Source: Elusimicrobiota bacterium (GTDB lineage Bacteria; Elusimicrobiota; Elusimicrobia; UBA1565; UBA9628). From it: a stretch of 5,260 nucleotides of DNA. Shown in pieces: positions 1 to 5,260 of this stretch (position 1 is the first letter of the stretch; the number at the start of each line of letters is the position of its first letter). Position numbers and translations under genes: made by a program. The stretch lies in NCBI GenBank assembly GCA_028717525.1, contig JAQUNT010000203.1, positions 1 to 5,260 of the forward strand, written 5' to 3'. The notes below the pieces were generated by a model. The model worked only from the letters and a program-made list of their open reading frames with translations. It was not told where the DNA came from and ran no database searches.

Positions 1-944
1 GGCGCTTCGCCGCGGCCCTGGCCTACCGCCAGAAGGCCTGCCCCGGGGAGAGCTCCTACCGCCTGGCCTTCGGCGAGTCCGACGGCCTGCCCGGCCTGGT
101 CGCGGACCGCTACGCCGACGTGATCGTCCTACAGGTCTTCTCGGCGGGCATGGAGGCGCGGCTGCCGCTCATCGAGGCGGCCTTGCGGGAGCTCATCGCC
201 CCCCGCGGCATCTTCCTCAAGAACGACCACCGCCAGCGCCAGCTCGAGGGGCTGCCCGGCGAATGCCGGCTGCTCTGCGGGGCGGTGCCCGAGCGCGTGG
301 CCATCGAGGAGGGGGGGCTGCGCTTCTGGGTCCCCATCGGGGCCGGGCAGAAGACCGGCCATTACTTCGACCAGCGCGAGAACCGGGCCTTCCTGAGGCC
401 GCACTTCCCCGGCCGCACGGTCCTGGATCTCTACTGCTACACCGGCGCCTTCGCGGTCAACGCGGCCAAGTCCGGGGCCAAGGCCGTCCTGGCCGTGGAC
501 AGCTCCGGCCCGGCGGTGAGGCTGGCCAAGGAGAACGCCGCGGCCAACGGGGTCTCGGAGCTCGTGACCTGCGACGAAGCCGACGCCGAGACGGTTCTGG
601 AGAGCTTCGCGTCGGGCCGCCAGCCCTTCCGGCCGGACCTGATCCTACTCGACCCTCCCAGCTTGGTGCCCTCCAAGAAGCATCTGGCCAAGGCCCTGCG
701 CGCTTACACGAAGCTCAACAGCCTGGCCCTCAAGGCGCTGCCGCCCGGGGGACTCCTGGCCACCTCGACTTGCTCGCACCATGTCGACCGCGAGGCCTTC
801 GTGGGGATGCTCCGTTACGCCCAGGCCAAGGCGCGCCGGCCGGCGCGCCTTGCGGCCTTGCGCGGCCAGGCGGCGGACCATCCCGTGCTTCTGGCCATGC
901 CCGAGACCGAGTACCTCCACTTCGCCCTGCTCGAGGTCATCTAG
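1..944 (+). CDS. rlmI: Class I SAM-dependent 23S rRNA methyltransferase, RlmI/RlmK type (5' end missing)
   Basis: Probable cytoplasmic enzyme that methylates a cytosine of 23S rRNA using S-adenosylmethionine (E. coli RlmI makes m5C1962). The reading frame is open from the window edge (first full codon at base 3), giving 313 visible residues. E. coli RlmI has 396, so roughly 80 residues, including most of the N-terminal PUA domain, lie outside. Visible motifs, numbered from base 3: the family signature QKTGHYFDQRENR at about 116-128; SAM-binding motif I DLYCYTGAF from 142; acidic VLAVDSS after it; LLDPPSL with the DPP at 217-219; and TSTCSHH with Cys257, matching the SCS motif of RlmI. The upstream stretch GESDGLPGLVADRYAD is also typical. 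The stop is TAG at 942-944 and the nuclease gene starts one base later. The family is clear; the exact target base, and so the gene symbol, is inferred. Confidence 0.9.
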   Translation, partial: RFAAALAYRQKACPGESSYRLAFGESDGLPGLVADRYADVIVLQVFSAGMEARLPLIEAALRELIAPRGIFLKNDHRQRQLEGLPGECRLLCGAVPERVAIEEGGLRFWVPIGAGQKTGHYFDQRENRAFLRPHFPGRTVLDLYCYTGAFAVNAAKSGAKAVLAVDSSGPAVRLAKENAAANGVSELVTCDEADAETVLESFASGRQPFRPDLILLDPPSLVPSKKHLAKALRAYTKLNSLALKALPPGGLLATSTCSHHVDREAFVGMLRYAQAKARRPARLAALRGQAADHPVLLAMPETEYLHFALLEVI

Positions 945-945
945 A

Positions 946-2286
946 ATGCGGCGCAAGCCCGCCGGCCAGCCGCCGGGCGACGAGGGGACTCCGCCTCTGC
1001 CGGGGCTGGGGTCGTCCGCGCGGCTCCCCGCGGGGCCCGCGCCCGAGCCGGCCGCGCACATCGAGTCCGATACCTCGCGCAAGTTCTCGCCCTCCAAGCT
1101 CGACACCTATAAGGATTGCCCGCGACGCTACCGCTTCCGCTACGTCGACGGCCTGCGCCGCCGCGTCGAGACGGCCGAGACCCTGCTGGGTTCCTGCGTG
1201 CACCGGGCCCTGGAATGGCTCTATGCCGGAATCATCCACGGCCGCGAGTCCTCGCTGGACGAGACGCTGGCCGTCTTCGATCAGGCCTGGACCGCCGGCT
1301 GGTCGGACGCCGTGCTCAACCGGCACAAGGAGTACGGCCCGCAGCACCATCAGGCCGCGGGCCGCGACTGCATACGGAACTACTTCCAGGCCTACGCCCC
1401 GTTCCGGCAGGACGCCACCCTGGCCGTGGAGAAGCGGGTGGGCTTCCCCCTGAGCTGCGACGGGGAGGAGGTCCGCATCGAGGGCCTGGTCGACCGCCTG
1501 TCCCGGACCGGGCCGGGCGCCTACGAGGTCCACGACTACAAGACCACCGCCACCCTGCCCGGCCAGGCCGAGCTGGACCAGGACTGGCAGCTCGCCATCT
1601 ACGACATCTCGGTGCGGGAGAGCTGGCCCGACGCGCGCGAGGTCGCCCTGGTCTGGCACTTCGTGCGCTTCGGGCAGACCATGCGCTCGCGGCGCACGGA
1701 CCAGCAGCGGCGGCTCCTGCGCGAGGAGATCGCCGCGCTCGTGGCGCGCATCAAGCGCGACCACGTCTTCGCGCCCCGGCGCGGCCCCCTGTGCGACTGG
1801 TGCGAGTACCGCGGCATCTGCCCGGCCTGGAAGGCCCCGGCCGAGGCGTCGGCCCTGGCGCGGGAGTACGCGGTCCTGGACGGCAGGCGGCGGGACCTGC
1901 GCGAGAAGCTGCACGACCTCGAGGTCCAGGCGCGCCAGCTCGAGGACGAGATCGTCAAGCAGGCCGCGGCGTGCCAGGTCGAGAGGCTGACCTGCGCGGA
2001 GGGGGACGTCTTCGTCTCCTTTAAGGACGACTACCACGTGCCCACCCGGACCCACGCGCCCGAGCTCTACGAGGCCATCGAGGACCGGCTCCGGGAGACG
2101 CCCCTATGGAAGCGCGCCGCGCACATCGACCTGCACCGGCTGCTGCAGGGCTACGACCGGGGGGATTGGGACGAGGCTTCCGCGCGGCTCATCGCGGAGG
2201 TCGTCGCCGGCTGCGCGCACATCCAGCGCATCCGCAAGGCGACGGTGCGCTTGCATCGCAAGAAGGAGGAAGAGGAACCGGAGTGA
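946..2286 (+). CDS. PD-(D/E)XK nuclease of the RecB/AddB/Cas4 type with putative 4Fe-4S cluster
   Basis: Predicted cytoplasmic DNA nuclease of 446 residues, probably in DNA repair or end processing. Residues 1-45 are a Pro/Ala/Gly-rich tail. The nuclease core follows: FSPSKLDTYKDCPRRYRF (Cys58), GSCVHRALEW (His86), GLVDRL (Asp183), HDYKT (Asp197, Lys199) and the QLAIY motif (Gln215-Tyr219). Cys283, Cys286 and Cys292, with Cys58, match the four-cysteine iron-sulfur arrangement known from AddB and Cas4. Residues about 300-345 look like a charged coiled coil, and the remaining 100 residues, ending in a basic then acidic tail, match nothing I recognise. There are no helicase motifs and no cas1/cas2 nearby. 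The start is ATG 946, one base after the previous stop, with GAGG at 933-936 nine bases upstream; an ATG at 781 would overlap the methyltransferase by 55 codons. Coupling to that gene is likely. The nuclease call is strong; the pathway is unknown. Confidence 0.88.
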   Translation: MRRKPAGQPPGDEGTPPLPGLGSSARLPAGPAPEPAAHIESDTSRKFSPSKLDTYKDCPRRYRFRYVDGLRRRVETAETLLGSCVHRALEWLYAGIIHGRESSLDETLAVFDQAWTAGWSDAVLNRHKEYGPQHHQAAGRDCIRNYFQAYAPFRQDATLAVEKRVGFPLSCDGEEVRIEGLVDRLSRTGPGAYEVHDYKTTATLPGQAELDQDWQLAIYDISVRESWPDAREVALVWHFVRFGQTMRSRRTDQQRRLLREEIAALVARIKRDHVFAPRRGPLCDWCEYRGICPAWKAPAEASALAREYAVLDGRRRDLREKLHDLEVQARQLEDEIVKQAAACQVERLTCAEGDVFVSFKDDYHVPTRTHAPELYEAIEDRLRETPLWKRAAHIDLHRLLQGYDRGDWDEASARLIAEVVAGCAHIQRIRKATVRLHRKKEEEEPE

Positions 2287-2287
2287 C

Positions 2288-2491
2288 TCAAGGCTCGAGC
2301 GGCTCGCCCTTCTCCTTGGAGTTCACTCCCAACTGAGCCGCGAGGCTGGTGAAATCCATCCTCTGCCGGTCGTACTGGGCTTCTAGTTCCTGCCAGCCGC
2401 GGTCGAACTCGAGAGGCGTGTCCTCTCCGGACTTGCCGCCTCCGGCCTTCGGGCGCTTGACCGTCTTCTTCTTAGCCGAGGTCTTCTTCAT
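2288..2491 (-). CDS. Small lysine-rich hypothetical protein (67 aa)
   Basis: Not a family I recognise. The product has 67 residues. The first 20 are strongly basic (MKKTSAKKKTVKRPKAGGGK), like a disordered nucleic-acid-binding tail. Residues about 28-55 (EFDRGWQELEAQYDRQRMDF and on) could form an amphipathic helix, and the end is charged. There is no signal peptide or membrane segment. Support for a real gene is a near-consensus promoter on the same strand at 2507-2535, GAGGA at 2496-2500 four bases before the ATG, and a frame that fills the gap between its neighbours. It converges on the nuclease gene with one base between stop codons and is divergent from the protease gene. A nucleic-acid role is only a guess from composition. 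Confidence 0.6.
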   Translation of the reverse strand: MKKTSAKKKTVKRPKAGGGKSGEDTPLEFDRGWQELEAQYDRQRMDFTSLAAQLGVNSKEKGEPLEP

Positions 2492-2506
2492 GGCGTCCTC
2501 GTCATG

Positions 2507-2535
2507 AGTATAGACCCCGGAGTTTATTTCGTCAA
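2507..2535 (-). promoter_or_regulatory. Sigma70-type promoter for the small minus-strand gene
   Basis: Read on the minus strand, the -35 box is TTGACG (2535-2530) and the -10 box is TATACT (2512-2507), each five of six to consensus, separated by exactly 17 bases. Transcription would start near 2500, which leaves a leader of only about 8-9 bases with the GAGGA Shine-Dalgarno at its very 5' end. The match is seen directly; activity is inferred. Confidence 0.6.
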
Positions 2536-2541
2536 GGCCTT

Positions 2542-2583
2542 CTGGGCCTTCCGGCCCAGGGCCGGGCGGGCCCGAAGGCCCAG
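2542..2583. repeat. Long GC-rich inverted repeat in the divergent intergenic region
   Basis: Arms 2542-2557 and 2568-2583 pair at 15 of 16 positions (one C/C mismatch) around a 10-base loop. The left arm can instead fold locally as CTGGGCC-TTCC-GGCCCAG (2542-2559), and the right as GGGCC-CGAA-GGCCC (2568-2581), so two conformations exclude each other. Neither side is followed by a T run, so it is not a standard terminator. It lies between the two divergent promoters. Function unknown. Confidence 0.6.
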
Positions 2584-2603
2584 CCGGGTCTGGGCCCGAG
2601 GGG

Positions 2604-2622
2604 CCATTCTATTGTAGAATGG
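2604..2622 (+). promoter_or_regulatory. Possible -10 region and operator-like palindrome of the first protease gene
   Basis: CCATTCTA-TTG-TAGAATGG is a perfect 8-bp inverted repeat with a 3-base centre. Its right half contains TAGAAT (2615-2620), five of six to a -10 box and preceded by TG. No convincing -35 lies 16-18 bases upstream. If used, transcription would begin near 2627, leaving a leader of about 18 bases that includes the Shine-Dalgarno. A repressor bound to the palindrome would block this promoter; that is inference. Confidence 0.35.
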
Positions 2623-2633
2623 GGCGGTCTTGC

Positions 2634-2638
2634 GGAGG
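2634..2638 (+). promoter_or_regulatory. Shine-Dalgarno that sets the protease 1 start
   Basis: GGAGG lies six bases before the ATG at 2645. An in-frame TTG at 2630 would place this site inside the coding region, so the ATG is preferred. Confidence 0.75.
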
Positions 2639-2644
2639 GACGCT

Positions 2645-3871
2645 ATGACGAGAATGATCCTGGTTTTCTGTCTGGGCCTCATGCCCGCTGCTTCGGCCTG
2701 GGCCGCCTCTTCCGGAGTCAAGCGCTACATCATCGGCTTCAAGCCCGACAGCGACGTCGCGGCGCGGGGCCAGGCCTTCCAGGCTCTCGGCGCCACCCCG
2801 GTCGATGCTCTGCCCGAACTCGACGCCGTCGTGGCCGAGGTCCCTGAGCAGCGCTTCACCATCCAGTCCTTCGAGTCTTTGGCCCTGGCCCAGCGTTCCG
2901 TGGCGCTGGTCGAAGAGGATTTCGTCACCAACTGGCTCGTCGGCGAACCGGCCTCCTTCCAAAGCGCGCCGCTGCCTTCCTGGGCGGCTATTAAGGAAGC
3001 GATCCCCGTGTTCCGAAGCTCCGCCTGGACGCCGCCGGCGCTGCCGCCCGGCCTGTCGCAGGAAGAGCTGCCCTGGGGCGTCCAGCGCGTCAACGCCCCG
3101 GCGGCCTGGGCCAAGACGCAGGGCGCCGGCGTGCGCGTCGCGGTGGTGGACACCGGCATCGACTTCAATCATCCCGACCTGAAGGCCAACTACGCGGGCT
3201 GCTACAACGCCATGGACGCCAAGAAGTCCTGCATGGACGACAACAGCCACGGCACCCACGTCTCGGGCACCATCGCGGGCGCCCTGGACGGCAAGGGCGT
3301 GGCGGGAGTGGCGCCCCAGGCCCGGCTTTACGCGGTCAAGGTCCTGGACGCCGACGGCTCGGGCGGCTTGGTGAGCATCATCAAGGGCATCCTCTGGTGC
3401 GCCAACAACAAAATGCAGGTAGCCAACATGAGCTTGGGCGCTCCCATCGGCACGGTCTTCATGCGCCTGGCCGTGAAGTACGCGGCCTCCAAGGGCGTGA
3501 CGATCGTGGCCGCGGCGGGCAACAACGGCGGCTCCGTGGGCTATCCCGCGGGCTACCCGGACGCCATCGCGGTTTCGGCGAGCGACTCCAGAGACAAGAT
3601 CGCCTCGTTCTCCAGCCGCGGCCCGCGCGTGGAGTTCATCGCTCCCGGAGTCGACGTCAAGTCATCCGTGCCTGGCGGCGGCACCGATTCCTACGACGGC
3701 ACCTCTATGGCCGCTCCCCACGTGGCCGGCCTGGCGGCCCTGGCCGTGTCCCGCGGCGCTCGCGGCCTCGACGGCGTGCGCGCGGCGCTGAAGCGCTCCG
3801 CCAAGTCCGTGGGCCTCAAGCCCACGGAAGAGGGCGCGGGCATGATCGACGCGGCTCTCGTCGCGCGCTGA
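2645..3871 (+). CDS. Secreted subtilisin-family (S8) serine protease 1, complete
   Basis: Exported serine endopeptidase of 408 residues made as a pre-pro-enzyme. Residues 1-20 are a signal peptide (MTRMILVFCLGLMPAASAWA, cleavage after A-W-A likely). Residues about 26-93 (from KRYIIGFK to VEEDF) fit an inhibitor I9 propeptide, which normally assists folding and is cleaved off. A linker runs to 142, and the catalytic domain starts at PWGV (143). The triad is Asp169 (VVDTGI), His202 (NSHGTHV) and Ser354 (GTSMAAPHVAGLAAL), with oxyanion Asn293 (AAAGNNGG). Cys186 and Cys196 flank the loop before His202, and Cys252 sits in WCANN. There is no C-terminal anchor or sorting domain, so release to the periplasm or medium is likely. 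The start is ATG 2645 with GGAGG six bases upstream. A strong terminator follows. The downstream gene is a paralogue. The family is certain; the substrate is unknown. Confidence 0.95.
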   Translation: MTRMILVFCLGLMPAASAWAASSGVKRYIIGFKPDSDVAARGQAFQALGATPVDALPELDAVVAEVPEQRFTIQSFESLALAQRSVALVEEDFVTNWLVGEPASFQSAPLPSWAAIKEAIPVFRSSAWTPPALPPGLSQEELPWGVQRVNAPAAWAKTQGAGVRVAVVDTGIDFNHPDLKANYAGCYNAMDAKKSCMDDNSHGTHVSGTIAGALDGKGVAGVAPQARLYAVKVLDADGSGGLVSIIKGILWCANNKMQVANMSLGAPIGTVFMRLAVKYAASKGVTIVAAAGNNGGSVGYPAGYPDAIAVSASDSRDKIASFSSRGPRVEFIAPGVDVKSSVPGGGTDSYDGTSMAAPHVAGLAALAVSRGARGLDGVRAALKRSAKSVGLKPTEEGAGMIDAALVAR

Positions 3872-3880
3872 TATCCGCGT

Positions 3881-3894
3881 CGGGCTTCGGCCCG
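3881..3894 (+). repeat. Stable UUCG tetraloop hairpin after the protease 1 stop
   Basis: CGGGC-TTCG-GCCCG gives a 5-bp stem closed by the very stable C(UUCG)G loop, nine bases after the stop codon and just before the terminator hairpin. It may protect the mRNA 3' end from exonucleases; this is inferred. Confidence 0.55.
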
Positions 3895-3896
3895 GC

Positions 3897-3936
3897 CTGA
3901 GCGCGGGGAGGTCGTCCTCCCCGCGCTCGGTTTTTT
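3897..3936 (+). terminator. Strong intrinsic terminator after protease 1
   Basis: GAGCGCGGGGAGG (3899-3911) pairs perfectly over 13 bp with CCTCCCCGCGCTC (3916-3928) across a TCGT loop. The stem extends by a T-G wobble and a C-G pair to 3897/3930 and is followed at once by six T (3931-3936). It should end protease 1 transcription, so the second protease gene likely has a separate promoter. Confidence 0.92.
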
Positions 3937-3977
3937 GGTGTTTCTGGCCGTGGCCTCCGCCGACGCGGCGGCCTCCG

Positions 3978-4076
3978 CAAAGACCCAGAGGCGCGGCAGG
4001 CCCTAGGACCCAGCCTATAGGTCCAAGGACCTAGTCGCGACTGGGTCCCAGGGCCCATGTTGAATCTGGGTCTTTG
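3978..4076. repeat. Nested coaxial palindrome upstream of protease 2
   Basis: Outer arms CAAAGACCCAGA (3978-3989) and TCTGGGTCTTTG (4065-4076) are a perfect 12-bp inverted repeat. Middle arms 3999-4013 and 4041-4055 pair at 14 of 15 positions. Both pairs share the exact axis at 4027 and are separated by symmetric 9-base gaps. Inside are further small palindromes: CCTAGG (4002), CCTATAGG (4014), TAGGTCC-AA-GGACCTA (4018-4033), AGTCGCGACT (4033-4042), CTGGGTCCCAG (4041-4051) and GGGCCC (4051). I see no reading frame and no target-site duplication. It could be a dispersed intergenic repeat with terminal inverted repeats, a multi-site operator, or a cruciform or RNA structure. The symmetry is seen directly; function is unknown. 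Confidence 0.8.
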
Positions 4077-4088
4077 GTCTAAAACTAT
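4060..4088 (+). promoter_or_regulatory. Weak promoter candidate for protease 2
   Basis: The AT-rich stretch after the palindrome is the only plausible promoter between the terminator and the gene. TTGAAT (4060-4065) resembles a -35 box; AACTAT at 4083-4088 is 17 bases on but a poor -10, and TAAAAC at 4080 is a better box at a short 14-base spacing. The right outer arm of the palindrome (4065-4076) would lie in the spacer. The exact boxes are uncertain. Confidence 0.25.
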
Positions 4089-4119
4089 GGCATGGACAGG
4101 TTCGTGACGCGGACTCGAA

Positions 4120-4126
4120 AGGGGGA
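4120..4126 (+). promoter_or_regulatory. Shine-Dalgarno that sets the protease 2 start
   Basis: AGGGGGA lies seven bases before ATG 4134. An in-frame ATG at 4092 would add 14 residues (MDRFVTRTRKGDST) ahead of the signal peptide but has no purine-rich site before it, so 4134 is preferred. Confidence 0.65.
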
Positions 4127-4133
4127 CAGCACC

Positions 4134-5260
4134 ATGAAGACCATGAGCATCGCGGTCGCCGCGCTCTTTACTCTCCTCGCGCTCGGCATCCCGACCTTGG
4201 CGCAGGCCGAGGGCAGCAAGAAGGTCATCATCACCATGAAGGCCAAGTCCACGGCCGACGCTCACCAGAAGGTGCTGCAGGCGCTGGGCGGCACGGCCTC
4301 CTACAAGATCTCCTCCAACGGCAACTCCGCCAATGAGTTCGTGGCTTTGGTGGCCGAGGTTCCCGCCTCCGTGGCGGACAAGCTCGGCAAGGGCGCCTCG
4401 GCCGCGGCCAAGCGCGACGTCATGAACCTCATCCCGAACGCGGCGGCCAGCGACATCCTCGATGTGGAAGAGGACTTCACCACCAAGTGGATCGAGGCCA
4501 TGCCTTCCTTCCAGGGCACCGCCTTCCCGTCCGTGGAAGCCGCTTTCCGCACTTTGCCCAAGCTCAACCTGAGCTCCCAGTCCGGCATGGCCATGGCCGC
4601 GCTGCGGCCCGAGATCCCCTGGGGCGTGGAGCGCGTGCGCGCCCCGGCCGCTTGGGACTACACCCAGGGCGCCAAGGTCCGCGTGGCCGTGGTGGACACC
4701 GGCATCTACACCGAGCACTCGGACCTCAAGGGCAAGGTGGACGGCGGCTACGACGCGTTCACCAAGAGCGAGCTCAAGGCCAACTACCAGGACAAGAACG
4801 GGCATGGCACGCACGTGGCCGGCACCATCGCCGGCATCAAGGACGGCAAGGGCGTGGCGGGCGTGGCCCCCAAGGCCAGGCTCTACGCGGTGCGCGTGCT
4901 CGACGAGGACGGCAGCGGCTCGATCTCCGGCATCGTCGACGGCATCATCTGGTGCGCCAACAACCACATCCAGGTGGCCAACATGAGCCTGGGCTCGGAC
5001 TCCCCCAGCCCGGCCCTGCAGCGGGCCCTGCGCTACGCCAAGGCCATGGGCGTGGTCGTGGTGGCCGCGGCCGGCAACTCCGGCGGCTCGGTGGGCTACC
5101 CGGCCGCTTATCCCGAGACCATCGCGGTCTCGGCCAGCGACTCCAGCGACCAGATCGCTTCCTTCTCCAGCCGCGGCGCCGAGGTGGACTTCATCGCCCC
5201 GGGCGTCAGCATCGTGTCCTCGGCCATGGACGGCGGCTTCGCCAACTTCAACGGGACCTC
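4134..5260 (+). CDS. Secreted subtilisin-family (S8) serine protease 2 (3' end missing)
   Basis: Second exported serine endopeptidase, open to the window edge: 375 full codons plus two bases (TC). Residues 1-25 are a signal peptide with cleavage expected after A-Q-A (A23-A25). Residues about 28-115 (from KKVIITMK to VEEDF) resemble an I9 propeptide and are longer than in protease 1. The linker leads to PWGV (162). Asp188 (VVDTGI), His224 (NGHGTHVAG) and oxyanion Asn315 (AAAGNSGG) are present. The final GT followed by TC is the start of the GTS motif, so the cut falls in the expected catalytic Ser376 codon. Spacing from His to Asn (91) and Asn to Ser (61) equals protease 1, and I count about two-thirds identity over that stretch. 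The D-to-H loop differs and lacks the cysteine pair; the only visible mature cysteine is Cys274 in WCANN. Anything C-terminal is not visible. Confidence 0.93.
   Translation, partial: MKTMSIAVAALFTLLALGIPTLAQAEGSKKVIITMKAKSTADAHQKVLQALGGTASYKISSNGNSANEFVALVAEVPASVADKLGKGASAAAKRDVMNLIPNAAASDILDVEEDFTTKWIEAMPSFQGTAFPSVEAAFRTLPKLNLSSQSGMAMAALRPEIPWGVERVRAPAAWDYTQGAKVRVAVVDTGIYTEHSDLKGKVDGGYDAFTKSELKANYQDKNGHGTHVAGTIAGIKDGKGVAGVAPKARLYAVRVLDEDGSGSISGIVDGIIWCANNHIQVANMSLGSDSPSPALQRALRYAKAMGVVVVAAAGNSGGSVGYPAAYPETIAVSASDSSDQIASFSSRGAEVDFIAPGVSIVSSAMDGGFANFNGT

Noticed and set aside
781..945. Upstream ATG extending the nuclease by 55 codons
   Set aside because: The extension lies wholly inside the methyltransferase 3' end in another frame; ATG 946 has a suitable Shine-Dalgarno and normal gene spacing.
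263..1453. Long + strand open frame (396 codons) overlapping the methyltransferase and nuclease genes
   Set aside because: It lies out of frame over two recognised genes and its translation is Arg/Pro/Ala/Gly-rich low complexity, typical of a shadow frame in GC-rich DNA.
937..2055. Minus-strand open frame (372 codons) opposite the nuclease gene
   Set aside because: Antisense to a gene with clear motifs; composition is Gly/Val/Leu/Ala-rich with no recognisable domain.
946..2286. Nuclease as a CRISPR-associated Cas4
   Set aside because: No CRISPR repeats or cas1/cas2 in the window, and the protein is about twice the length of typical Cas4; only the core and cysteine pattern are shared.
2524..2721. 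Minus-strand open frame of 65 codons over the start of protease 1
   Set aside because: It covers the hairpin, the Shine-Dalgarno and the signal peptide of protease 1, has no family match and no promoter-like context of its own.
3978..4076. Palindrome as a second transcription terminator or an insertion sequence
   Set aside because: No T run follows the arms on the + strand, no transposase frame is present, and I see no target-site duplication at the ends.
3816..4967. Minus-strand open frame (383 codons) opposite protease 2
   Set aside because: It crosses the terminator, the palindrome and the protease 2 coding region; the low-complexity His/Gly/Ala/Val composition reflects the reverse of GC-biased codons.

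Overview
This GC-rich window is densely coding. It looks like chromosomal DNA from a GC-rich, Gram-negative-like bacterium. The paired secreted subtilisin-type proteases and the overall style would fit a lineage such as Elusimicrobiota, but that is a weak inference: there is no rRNA or clear phylogenetic marker. No tRNA, rRNA, CRISPR array, insertion sequence or phage gene was seen.

Left half (1-2286, + strand): the 3' part of an RlmI/RlmK-type 23S rRNA methyltransferase is followed after one base by a complete PD-(D/E)XK nuclease of the RecB/AddB/Cas4 type. This nuclease carries four cysteines placed as for an iron-sulfur cluster. The spacing suggests co-transcription and translational coupling. 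The methyltransferase gene contains a perfect 26-bp palindrome.

Middle (2288-2644): a small lysine-rich gene on the minus strand converges on the nuclease gene with one base between the stop codons. It has a near-consensus sigma70-type promoter with almost no leader. The divergent intergenic region also holds a long GC-rich hairpin and a short palindrome that overlaps a possible -10 box.

Right half (2645-5260, + strand): two tandem genes encode secreted S8 (subtilisin) proteases, each with a signal peptide, an I9-like propeptide and a catalytic domain. The first is complete and ends in a strong intrinsic terminator. The second is cut by the window edge inside its catalytic serine codon. By hand count they are about two-thirds identical from the catalytic His to Ser, with identical spacing, so they are paralogues from a duplication. 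Because of the terminator, the second gene probably has its own promoter.

The most unusual element lies between the two proteases at 3978-4076. It is a roughly 99-bp nested palindrome with 12-bp perfect outer arms and 15-bp middle arms sharing one symmetry axis, packed with smaller palindromes. It directly precedes, and probably overlaps, the promoter of the second protease.
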